A stretch of 19,262 nucleotides of DNA from CALAEC01 sp050692915. Its GTDB lineage: Bacteria; Actinomycetota; UBA4738; CALAEC01. The position numbers and the translations under genes were made by a program. Below, one piece after another: positions 8,694-14,938 of this stretch. Position 1 is the first letter of the stretch. Each line of letters opens with the position of its first letter. The stretch covers positions 1-19,262 of the forward strand of contig JBOGVU010000049.1 of the NCBI GenBank assembly GCA_050692915.1, written 5' to 3'. The notes beneath the pieces were generated by a model. It was not told the DNA's origin and searched no databases. It worked only from the letters and a program-made list of their open reading frames with translations.

Positions 8694-9124
8694 TGTCGCT
8701 GGACGACCTCTACAAGGAGGTCATCCTGGACCACTACAAGAGCCCCAGGAACAAGCGGCCGCTTCCCGGGGCCACCGTGTCCGAGCACAAGAACAACCCC
8801 CTGTGCGGGGACGAGATCACGCTCCACGCCCGGCTCGAGGATGGCCGGATCGCCGAGGTCGCCTTCGAGGGGCAGGGGTGCTCCATCTCCCAGGCCTCCG
8901 CGTCGATGCTCACCGAGGCCACCCGGGGAAAGACGATCGAGGATGCGGGCGCGCTGGCCCGAGAGTTCCGGGGCATGATGGAGGGGACGGTGGACCCGGA
9001 CGAGGACGTTTTCGGGGACCTGGTGGCGTTGAAGGGCGTGGTGAAGTACCCGGTACGGATCAAGTGTGCCGTGCTGGGCTGGGACGTCCTCCAGGAGGCG
9101 CTGGGCCGGCCGGCCGGCGGCTGA
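8693..9124 (+). CDS. sufU: Zinc-dependent sulfur-transfer protein SufU
   Basis: A 143-aa SufU/IscU-fold protein. The three Cys and one Asp that bind zinc in SufU are present: C38 and D40 (NPLCGDE), C63 (GCSIS) and C125 (IKCAVLGW). The roughly 20-residue insertion between the second and third Cys regions (around residues 79-105) is typical of SufU, not of true IscU scaffolds. SufU accepts the persulfide from SufS and passes it to SufB. ATG 8693 overlaps the sufS stop. A SufT-like (DUF59) gene, often next in actinobacterial operons, is not seen after it. Confidence 0.95.
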
Positions 9125-9128
9125 GCCG

Positions 9129-9746
9129 GTGAGCCGGGTCCTTCGCCGGGCGACCCCGGACGACGCCCCCGCGGCGTCGCCCCTGATCTTCGAGGCCATC
9201 CCGAGCATCGAGATCGTGCTCGGTGACCGGCGCAAGGCGCTCCGGGCCGTCGGAGCGTGCTTCGCGGCGCCTCGGACCGAGCTGTCCAGCCGGTTCGGGA
9301 TGGTGGCGGAGTGGAAGGGCGAGGTGGCGGGGGTGGCCATCGCCTTCCCCAGCCGCCTGTTCGGGTCGCTGAAGCTCGGGACGGGGGTGGTGCTGGCCCG
9401 GACCGCGGGACCCCGTCACGCCACCGAGCTGGTCCGCAGGGCCCGGGTCCTCGACCGCATGCTGCCGAAGGTCGGCCCCGACGACCTGTACGTCAGCATC
9501 CTCGCGGTGGGGGAGCCGCACCGCCGCCGGGGCGTCGGCAGCGCGCTGATGGAGCGGGTCCTGGCCGCGGCGGAGCGTATGGGCCTGGGCGTGGCGCTCC
9601 ACACCGCGATGGATGAACCGGCCCGCCGGCTGTACGAGGGCTTGGGCTTCCGGGTCGCGGCGGCCCGGGAGACCAGTGCCACGGAGCGGAAGGTGGTCCC
9701 GGTCTCCGGGATGCTCCTCATGGAGCGCCCCCGCGTGGCCGGTTGA
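9129..9746 (+). CDS. GNAT family N-acetyltransferase
   Basis: A 205-aa protein starting at GTG 9129, 4 nt after the sufU stop, so probably the last gene of the SUF operon. The acetyl-CoA pyrophosphate-binding loop RRRGVGSALM (motif A) follows the beta-4 strand LYVSILAVGEPH. The C-terminal DEPARRLYEGLGFRV is the usual GNAT motif B. The N-terminal half is divergent and gives no substrate clue. It would acetylate an amine or protein N-terminus in the cytoplasm. The link to SUF is positional only and may be incidental. It is convergent with the following minus-strand gene (4-bp gap). Confidence 0.88.
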   Translation: MSRVLRRATPDDAPAASPLIFEAIPSIEIVLGDRRKALRAVGACFAAPRTELSSRFGMVAEWKGEVAGVAIAFPSRLFGSLKLGTGVVLARTAGPRHATELVRRARVLDRMLPKVGPDDLYVSILAVGEPHRRRGVGSALMERVLAAAERMGLGVALHTAMDEPARRLYEGLGFRVAAARETSATERKVVPVSGMLLMERPRVAG

Positions 9747-9750
9747 GAGG

Positions 9751-10605
9751 TCACGGGAAGGAGCGGAGAGTGTGGAGCACGGCCTCGCCGAGCTCGATGT
9801 CGCCGCCGAGGTTGAGGAGCCCCTCGTAGAGGCAGACGTCGGCGTCGGCCCGGCCTCCGGCCGCCGAGGCGAAGGCGTAGCCGCGCCCGGCGATCATGGC
9901 ATCCGATGGGGAATCCTGGGGCGTCTGCGGCCCTGCGTCGGTCGAGGCCACCCACGTCCCCCCGCCCACGCCCTCGAGGGAGACCCTGACCACCTTCCCG
10001 GGGAACGACAGGTCGGCCAGGGACAGGGAGTAGGGGATCAGCCGGATCGCCAGGTCGTTCACCAGTGACACCGGTCGGTGCTCGATGCGGGGGGGCAGGG
10101 CCGCTCCCTCCCGGATGTCCTCCCCGTGCACCCACCACTCGGCCACCCGGGCCTGGACCAGGTACCGGAGCCTGATGTCGCCGGCCACCCAGGCGATCTC
10201 GAGGTCGCGCCAGTCCTCCTCGGTCGCCGCGGCGGCCCGGGCCAGGAGGAGGTCTGCGGCCCGGCCCCACTCGAGCCCCAGGGCGACCGGCGCGTCGGCG
10301 GCCAGGCGACCGACCGACCAGCCGTTCCATCCGTCGGGGGTCACCGGCTCGCCGTCGAGCGACTTGCGGTACTCGTCGATCTCGGCGGCGTCCTCGCCGC
10401 CGATCAGGGCCGCCGAGGCGACGTCCGAGGCGGCCAGGTGGGCCAGGACGTCCTTCACCCGCCAGCCCTGGCAGGGGCTCGCCTCGAGCCATCGCTCGGG
10501 CGGCGTGTACTGCACGGTCCTGCCGAGGGAGTCCCGCTCGTGGCGGGCTACCGCCAGCAGCTCGTCCCTGTCCAATCGACCTCCGATGGGCTCGGGCTGG
10601 AGCAT
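9751..10605 (-). CDS. Maleylpyruvate isomerase-like (MDMPI_N / DinB-fold) protein, TIGR03083-type
   Basis: A 284-aa minus-strand protein. The N-terminal domain shows the DinB-like four-helix pattern of mycothiol-dependent maleylpyruvate isomerase: LLAVARHERDSL, then SPCQGWRVKDVLAHLAASD with the metal-ligand candidate His56, and VAEWWVHGEDIRE with another His/Glu/Asp set. The C-terminal about 100 residues resemble the MDMPI C-terminal (SCP2-like) domain. Such proteins use, or are thought to use, mycothiol as thiol cofactor; the exact reaction here is unknown. ATG 10605 was chosen, but a TATCAT box overlaps it, so initiation may be at a later codon such as TTG 10575. It diverges from the glycerate kinase with 10 bp between starts. 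Confidence 0.8.
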   Translation of the reverse strand: MLQPEPIGGRLDRDELLAVARHERDSLGRTVQYTPPERWLEASPCQGWRVKDVLAHLAASDVASAALIGGEDAAEIDEYRKSLDGEPVTPDGWNGWSVGRLAADAPVALGLEWGRAADLLLARAAAATEEDWRDLEIAWVAGDIRLRYLVQARVAEWWVHGEDIREGAALPPRIEHRPVSLVNDLAIRLIPYSLSLADLSFPGKVVRVSLEGVGGGTWVASTDAGPQTPQDSPSDAMIAGRGYAFASAAGGRADADVCLYEGLLNLGGDIELGEAVLHTLRSFP

Positions 10606-10609
10606 GATA
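10603..10609. promoter_or_regulatory. Compact bidirectional promoter core between MDMPI-like gene and glycerate kinase
   Basis: On the plus strand CATGAT (10603-10608) ends 7 nt before the kinase GTG at 10616. On the minus strand TATCAT (10609-10604) could serve as -10 for the opposing gene. Overlapping -10 elements on opposite strands are a known form of bidirectional bacterial promoter. The match on the plus strand is imperfect (C at position 1), so this is tentative. Confidence 0.35.
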
Positions 10610-10615
10610 GCCGTC

Positions 10616-11740
10616 GTGCGCATCGTGGTGGCGCCGGACAAGTTCGAGGGGACCCTGTCGGCCAGGGACGCCGCCCGGGCCCTGGCCGCGGGATGGCGCC
10701 GGGCCGATCGCTCCGCGGACCTGGACGAGGTCCCCGTGGCCGACGGCGGGAAGGGGACACTGGAGACGCTCCTGGACGCCTTGGACGGACGGCGGGAGAC
10801 GGTCCGCGTGACCGGGCCGCTGGGAGATCCGGTGGACGCCGACTTCGGGCTGGCGGAGACGGCGGACGGGACGATCGCGGTCGTGGAGATGGCCCGGGCC
10901 TCGGGCCTGGCGCTCGTGTCCGAGGCCCGACGCGACCCGGCCCGGGCCACCACCCGGGGGACCGGGGAGCTGATCGCGGCGGCGTGCCGTCACCGGCCCC
11001 GCCGAGTGGTCGTGTGCATCGGGGGGAGCGCCACGAACGACGGCGGTGCGGGGATGGCCCAGGCTCTGGGGATCCGGCTGCTCGACGAGCGAGGCCAGGA
11101 CCTGCCGCCCGGCGGCGCGGCCCTCGGACGGCTGGCCGGCATCGACGCCTCCGGCCTGGACCGCGCGGTCCGGGAGGTCGAGGTGGTGGCCGCCTCCGAC
11201 GTGGACAACCCGCTCACCGGGCCGAAGGGCGCCTCGGCCGTGTACGGGCCCCAGAAGGGGGCCACCCCCGAGCAGGTCCGGCTCCTCGACGAGGCGCTCG
11301 GCCACCTGGCGGCATCGATCCATCGCGACCTCGGGCTGGACGTCCGGGACGTCCCCGGCGCGGGAGCGGCCGGGGGCTTGGGAGCCGGCCTGGTCGCATT
11401 CCTCGGCGCCCGGCTGCGCCCGGGGTTCGAGGTGGTGGCGGCGGCCCTGGATCTCCAGCGCCGTCTGGAGCGCGCCGACGTGGCCGTGACCGGCGAGGGG
11501 AAGTACGACGCCCAGACCGAGCGGGGGAAGGCCCCGGCCGGGGTCCTCCGGATGGCCGGCGAGGCCGGGTGTCGAACGGTGCTGGTGGCCGGGCAGGTCG
11601 AGGCCTCGGTCAGCCCGCCGGCCGACCTCGTGTACTCGCTGGCGGAACGGGCCGGCCTGGCGGCGGCCCTGGAGCGCCCCGGGGAGCTGCTGGAGGAGGC
11701 CGCCGCCGATGCCGCGAGGGCCCTGGGGGCCTTGCCGTGA
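10616..11740 (+). CDS. Glycerate 2-kinase (GckA/GlxK family)
   Basis: A 374-aa member of the glycerate kinase family (PF02595), which phosphorylates D-glycerate, usually to 2-phosphoglycerate, linking glyoxylate/serine metabolism to glycolysis. Visible conserved blocks are VVAPDKFEGTLSARDAA at the start, PVADGGKGTLE, CIGGSATNDGGAGMAQALG, ASDVDNPLTGPKGASAVYGPQKGA, GAGAAGGLGAG and VTGEGKYDAQTERGKAPAGV. GTG 10616 is chosen because the family N-terminus begins there (VRIVVAPDK). The frame stays open far upstream, but that is antisense to the MDMPI-like gene. It overlaps the next gene by 4 bases (GTGA), suggesting co-expression with the YbaK-like protein. Confidence 0.93.
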   Translation: MRIVVAPDKFEGTLSARDAARALAAGWRRADRSADLDEVPVADGGKGTLETLLDALDGRRETVRVTGPLGDPVDADFGLAETADGTIAVVEMARASGLALVSEARRDPARATTRGTGELIAAACRHRPRRVVVCIGGSATNDGGAGMAQALGIRLLDERGQDLPPGGAALGRLAGIDASGLDRAVREVEVVAASDVDNPLTGPKGASAVYGPQKGATPEQVRLLDEALGHLAASIHRDLGLDVRDVPGAGAAGGLGAGLVAFLGARLRPGFEVVAAALDLQRRLERADVAVTGEGKYDAQTERGKAPAGVLRMAGEAGCRTVLVAGQVEASVSPPADLVYSLAERAGLAAALERPGELLEEAAADAARALGALP

Positions 11741-12210
11741 GCCGCCCTCCTGCGATCGAGCGGTTCCTGGCGGCGGCGGAGGGCCTGGGGCTGTCCCCCG
11801 AGGTCCGGGACTTCCCGGAGGGGACCCGCACGGCCGCGGACGCGGCCCGGGCCGTCGGGTGCGACGTGGGCCAGATCGTGAAGTCTCTCGTGTTCGTGGC
11901 CGGGACCGAGCCGTTCCTGGCGCTCACCTCGGGGCCGAACCGCGCCGACACAGCCAGGCTGTCGGAGCTCCTCGGCGGGGTCCCGGTGCGGCGGGCCGAC
12001 CCCGAGGAGGCCCGGGGGGCCACGGGCTTCGCCATCGGGGGGACCCCGCCCTTCGGCCACCCTCGGCGGCTGCGGGTCCTGTGCGACAGGGACCTCCTCG
12101 GCTACCAGGAGGTGTGGGCCGCAGCAGGGACCCCGAACGCCGTGTTCCCCATCGGGCCGGAGGACCTGCTGCGGGCCTCCGGGGCCGAGCCGGCCGACTT
12201 CAAGGAGTAG
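11737..12210 (+). CDS. YbaK/EbsC family aminoacyl-tRNA deacylase-like protein
   Basis: A 157-aa protein with the YbaK/ProX editing-domain pattern: CDVGQIVKSLVFVAG (containing the conserved Lys), TSGPNRADTARL, GFAIGGTPPFGHP and the C-terminal EVWAAAGTPNAVFPIGPEDLL. Family members remove misacylated amino acids (for example Cys- or Ala-tRNA-Pro) in trans and are cytoplasmic. The GTG start overlaps the kinase stop, so translation is probably coupled. Substrate specificity cannot be assigned from sequence. Length and motifs are normal. Confidence 0.9.
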   Translation: MSRPPAIERFLAAAEGLGLSPEVRDFPEGTRTAADAARAVGCDVGQIVKSLVFVAGTEPFLALTSGPNRADTARLSELLGGVPVRRADPEEARGATGFAIGGTPPFGHPRRLRVLCDRDLLGYQEVWAAAGTPNAVFPIGPEDLLRASGAEPADFKE

Positions 12211-12233
12211 GGGTCGGATCCGGCTCCACCGGC

Positions 12234-12239
12234 TATAAT
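12234..12239 (+). promoter_or_regulatory. Consensus -10 box (TATAAT) of A-type carrier gene
   Basis: An exact TATAAT in strongly GC-rich DNA, ending 7 nt before the ATG at 12247. The transcript is expected to start at or next to the ATG (leaderless), and no Shine-Dalgarno is present. No good -35 box is visible, and no copy of the SUF palindrome was found here. Confidence 0.6.
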
Positions 12240-12246
12240 CCTGGAC

Positions 12247-12591
12247 ATGGAGACCACCGAACGGGTCCAGACGATCAAGCTGAGCGAAAGCGCGGCCGGG
12301 AAGGTCCAGGAGCTCGTGACCCAGGAGGGCCAGCCGGACGTCGTGCTCCGGGTGGCCGTCCAGCCGGGCGGCTGCTCGGGCTTGCGCTACCAGATGTACC
12401 TCGACGACCAGGTGGCCGACGGCGACGTCGTGTCCGAGCAGCACGGTGTGCGGGTGGCCGTGGACAAGATGAGCGCGCCGTACCTCACCGAGGCATCCAT
12501 CGACTTCGTGGACACCCTGGAGGCCAGCGGCTTCACGATCGACAACCCCCAGGCGCAGGGCACGTGTGCCTGCGGGCACTCCTTCCACTAG
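12247..12591 (+). CDS. A-type Fe-S cluster carrier (ErpA/IscA/SufA family)
   Basis: A 114-aa protein with the three family cysteines: C43 in GGCSGL, and C107 and C109 in CACGHSF. Most members have C-G-C; here it is C-A-C, a mild variant. The YQMYLD segment after the first Cys and the NPQAQGTCACG tail are typical. These proteins take clusters from the SUF scaffold and deliver them to apoproteins in the cytoplasm. The start is supported by the TATAAT box 7 nt upstream. The gene is separate from the SUF operon and appears to have its own promoter. Whether it is the ErpA or SufA type cannot be settled from sequence alone. Confidence 0.95.
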   Translation: METTERVQTIKLSESAAGKVQELVTQEGQPDVVLRVAVQPGGCSGLRYQMYLDDQVADGDVVSEQHGVRVAVDKMSAPYLTEASIDFVDTLEASGFTIDNPQAQGTCACGHSFH

Positions 12592-12632
12592 ATCGCGGCG
12601 GCACGGCTCGCACGAGGCCCTTCACGCCTGCC

Positions 12633-12661
12633 TTGTCGCTCGGCGGGATGTCTCGTAGCAT
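12633..12661 (+). promoter_or_regulatory. Promoter of split MetE-like pair (TTGTCG-N17-TAGCAT)
   Basis: TTGTCG at 12633-12638 and TAGCAT at 12656-12661 are 17 bp apart. The -10 ends 8 nt before the GTG at 12670, again predicting leaderless or near-leaderless mRNA. The 78-bp gap is too short for a SAM or cobalamin riboswitch, and none is seen. Confidence 0.6.
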
Positions 12662-12669
12662 CCGTCGTC

Positions 12670-13635
12670 GTGAGCGGACCCCCACCCGCACCGGCGGCGT
12701 ATCAGCACGGCATCTACCCGCGATCGGAGGCCGTGGTGGCGGCCACCCGCGACCTGGAGCGCGGCCGGGCCACCGCCGACCTGGTGGACCAGGCGTACCG
12801 GGGCGACCGGGAGGCGTTCCTGGAAGCGCAGCGGGCGGCCGGGCTGGACTACCTGTCCGACGGCCTCCTCCGGTGGCACGACCTGTTCCGTCCGCTGGTG
12901 GAGGGGTCCCGGGGGCTGGAGGCCCGGGTGCTGGTCCGGTGGTTCGACAACAATTCCTTCTACCGGGCCCCGGAGATGGCCGGCGCCCCGAGCCTGGGCG
13001 AGGTCCCGGCGTGGGTGCTGGAGGACGGCATCCCCGAGCCCCGGGTGGCCACGCTGCCCTCGCCGTACCTGTTCTCCCGGGTGACGCTGGATGGGGGACG
13101 TCCCGACGACCTGATGCTCGGCCTGGCCCGCGACGTGCTGGCGCCGGCGGCCGCCCGGATGGTCCAGGCGGGCCACGGCCTGGTGCACCTGGAGGAGCCG
13201 ATGATCCCGTACGCCGGGATCGACGAGGGGTCGTGGCCCGCGTTCGAGCGGGCCGTGGGCCTGGTCCGGGACGCCGCGGAGGGGGCAACCGTGGTCCTGC
13301 ACGCATACTACGGCGGCGTGGCCCCCCACGCCGACCGGCTCCGCCGGCTCCCGGTCGACGCCGTGGGGATCGACTTCGTGGAGACGGGCCTCGACGCCCT
13401 TCCGGCCCCATGGGGGACCGGCCTGGTGGCCGGGTGCCTCGACGGCCGCAGCTCGGTGATGGAGGACCCCGCCGCGGTGGCGGCGTTCGTGCGGCTGGCG
13501 GCGGACCGGCTGGAGCCCACCGCGCTGTACGTCTCCTCGGCCAGCGAGCTGGAGCTGGCCGGACCCGAGGTGGCCCCGCGCAAGCTGGCCGTCCTCGGCG
13601 AGGTGGCCCGGCGGCTCCGCGAGGAGGCCGGATGA
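12670..13635 (+). CDS. MetE N-terminal-domain-like protein (first half of split pair)
   Basis: A 321-aa protein related to the N-terminal TIM-barrel of cobalamin-independent methionine synthase. It has YPRSEAVVAATRDLERG near the start (cf. MetE GYPRIG...), AGLDYLSDGLLRWHDLF, VRWFDNNSFYRAP (cf. WFDTNYHY in MetE) and GLVHLEEPMIPY (cf. LQIDEP). It lacks the catalytic zinc-site motifs, as expected for the N-terminal half. It is read with the following gene through an ATGA overlap, so the two products probably act together. In full MetE the N-domain helps bind folate and homocysteine; here that is inference. Starts at GTG with a good promoter just upstream. Alternative: a MetE-like methyltransferase of another pathway. 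Confidence 0.8.
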   Translation: MSGPPPAPAAYQHGIYPRSEAVVAATRDLERGRATADLVDQAYRGDREAFLEAQRAAGLDYLSDGLLRWHDLFRPLVEGSRGLEARVLVRWFDNNSFYRAPEMAGAPSLGEVPAWVLEDGIPEPRVATLPSPYLFSRVTLDGGRPDDLMLGLARDVLAPAAARMVQAGHGLVHLEEPMIPYAGIDEGSWPAFERAVGLVRDAAEGATVVLHAYYGGVAPHADRLRRLPVDAVGIDFVETGLDALPAPWGTGLVAGCLDGRSSVMEDPAAVAAFVRLAADRLEPTALYVSSASELELAGPEVAPRKLAVLGEVARRLREEAG

Positions 13636-14819
13636 GCGCCGTCAGCGAGGCCGAGGCCGCCGTCCTGACCCGGCCGCTCCTCACCCACGAGCTCGGCTCG
13701 CTGGGGAAGCCGAACTGGCGGGTGCGGGCCGTGGCCGGCGCGCCGATCGAGGACCGCGACCTCGAGGAGGCCCGGTCCTGGGGCGAGCGCCTCGGCGTGG
13801 AGGGACACGAGGAGCTCGTGGACCTCCTGCGGCGGGCGCCCCTGGACCGGGCCGGGAAGGACGAGGTGAAGCGGTGGTCGAGCCGGTACGGCGTCCGGTT
13901 CCTGGAGACCGTCGGACTCGACGTCGTGTACGACGGCGAGCAGCAGCGGAGCGAGATGTACCAGTGGGCGGTGGCCCACGCAGAGGGGTTCGAGTGGCGG
14001 GGGAGCGTGCGGGCGTTCGACAACAAGTACTACTCGAAGGCGGCGGTCACCGGGCCGATCCGCCTGCGGGAGCCGTACCACAACGAGGAGTTCGCCTTCG
14101 TCAGCGAGGTGGCCCGGGCCGAGCTGAAGGTCCCGATCACCGGGGCGTACACCATCGCGGACTGGTCGTTCGACGAGCGCTACTTCACCGACACCGACCT
14201 CGGGGCGCCCGGACGGGCCGCTGGCCGCAGGGAGGCGCGCCGGTCCTTCATCCTCGACGTGGCGAAGGACCTGATCCGCCCGAACCTGGAGGCCCTGATC
14301 GGGCTGGGGGCAGGGTGGCTCCAGATCGACGAGCCCGGCGGCTCCACCGACCCCGCGGAGCTCGACCTCTTCGCCGAGTCCTTCAACGAGTCGGTCCGGG
14401 GGCTCGACGCGGTGTTCTCCACGCATCTGTGCTTCTCGGACTACGACCTGTTCTTCCCGGGGATCGAGGCCATGACCCAGTGCCGGCAGTTCGCGGTGGG
14501 GTTCGCCAACTACGACGGCCGTGACCTCGGGACCCGGCCCGAGCACCGCCCCGGCTACCGGGTGCTTCCGAAGTTCCGGGACCTGCCGTACCGGCCGGTC
14601 CTCGGCGTGGGGGTGCTGGACATCCACACCGACTTCATCGAGCCGCCCGAGCTGGTGCGCGACCGGGTCCTCCACTCGGTGGAGGTGTTCGACGACCCCA
14701 CCCGGATCCACGTGATCCCCGACTGTGGGCTCCGGACCAGGTCGTGGGAGGTCGCGTTCGGGAAGCTCCGCAACCTGGTGGCCGGGGTCGAGCTGGCCAA
14801 GGGGCAGCTGGGGCTGTAG
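13632..14819 (+). CDS. MetE C-terminal catalytic-domain-like methionine synthase (second half of split pair)
   Basis: A 395-aa protein related to the zinc-dependent catalytic barrel of MetE. It shows LTHELGSLGKPNW at the start, LQIDEPG, then the zinc motif THLCFSD (H-x-C) and IPDCGLRTRSWEVA carrying the last zinc Cys. The third usual zinc ligand, the Glu in IETSR/SLEFAN-like segments, is not at the expected place: the aligned stretch reads FAVGFANYD. ATG 13632 overlaps the stop of the N-like gene and has GAGGAGG 5 nt ahead. The family transfers a methyl group to homocysteine; separate short MetE-like proteins in other microbes include folate-independent enzymes. The methyl donor here is unknown. 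Confidence 0.82.
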   Translation: MSAVSEAEAAVLTRPLLTHELGSLGKPNWRVRAVAGAPIEDRDLEEARSWGERLGVEGHEELVDLLRRAPLDRAGKDEVKRWSSRYGVRFLETVGLDVVYDGEQQRSEMYQWAVAHAEGFEWRGSVRAFDNKYYSKAAVTGPIRLREPYHNEEFAFVSEVARAELKVPITGAYTIADWSFDERYFTDTDLGAPGRAAGRREARRSFILDVAKDLIRPNLEALIGLGAGWLQIDEPGGSTDPAELDLFAESFNESVRGLDAVFSTHLCFSDYDLFFPGIEAMTQCRQFAVGFANYDGRDLGTRPEHRPGYRVLPKFRDLPYRPVLGVGVLDIHTDFIEPPELVRDRVLHSVEVFDDPTRIHVIPDCGLRTRSWEVAFGKLRNLVAGVELAKGQLGL

Positions 14820-14822
14820 CCG

Positions 14823-14837
14823 GGCCGGGGGCCGGCC
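14823..14837 (+). terminator. Possible U-tract-less terminator hairpin after the MetE-like pair
   Basis: GGCCGG-GGG-CCGGCC forms a 6-bp GC-only stem with a 3-nt loop just 3 nt after the stop codon. There is no T-run, so it is not a classical intrinsic terminator; GC-rich actinobacteria sometimes use such hairpins. In DNA this rich in G and C a stem like this can occur by chance. Confidence 0.25.
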
Positions 14838-14879
14838 GGGCATAGGGTCGATCCATCCGACGAGCGCGCCCCGAGCGAG

Positions 14880-14927
14880 TACCATTGTGGTGAAGGAGGT
14901 GGCGAGAGGCCGGGCCCAGGCCCGGCC
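14880..14927 (+). promoter_or_regulatory. korA 5' leader: TACCAT box, isolated Shine-Dalgarno and perfect hairpin
   Basis: TACCAT (14880-14885) predicts a transcript start near 14892, exactly at a full-strength Shine-Dalgarno AAGGAGGT (14893-14900). A 9-bp perfect inverted repeat, GGCCGGGCC-CA-GGCCCGGCC (14908-14927), follows. The korA GTG lies at 14939, nearly 40 nt past the Shine-Dalgarno, with no in-frame start closer. The hairpin could fold out the gap and bring the Shine-Dalgarno near the start, or attenuate expression. Confidence 0.4.
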
Positions 14928-14938
14928 GCTTTCGGCCT

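Noticed and set aside
12211..12222. GGTCGGATCCGG upstream of the A-type carrier gene as a third SUF operator
   Set aside because: It shares only a half-site with the two SUF palindromes and lacks a correctly spaced second arm, so it is probably chance.
12592..12669. SAM or cobalamin riboswitch before the MetE-like pair
   Set aside because: The gap is only 78 bp and is occupied by a TTGTCG-N17-TAGCAT promoter whose -10 ends 8 nt before the start, leaving no room for a structured leader.
11709..13631. Long upstream extension of the frame of the MetE C-terminal-like gene
   Set aside because: The upstream part overlaps the YbaK-like, A-type carrier and MetE N-like genes in other frames and is low-complexity. 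The real start is ATG 13632, with GAGGAGG and homology beginning there.
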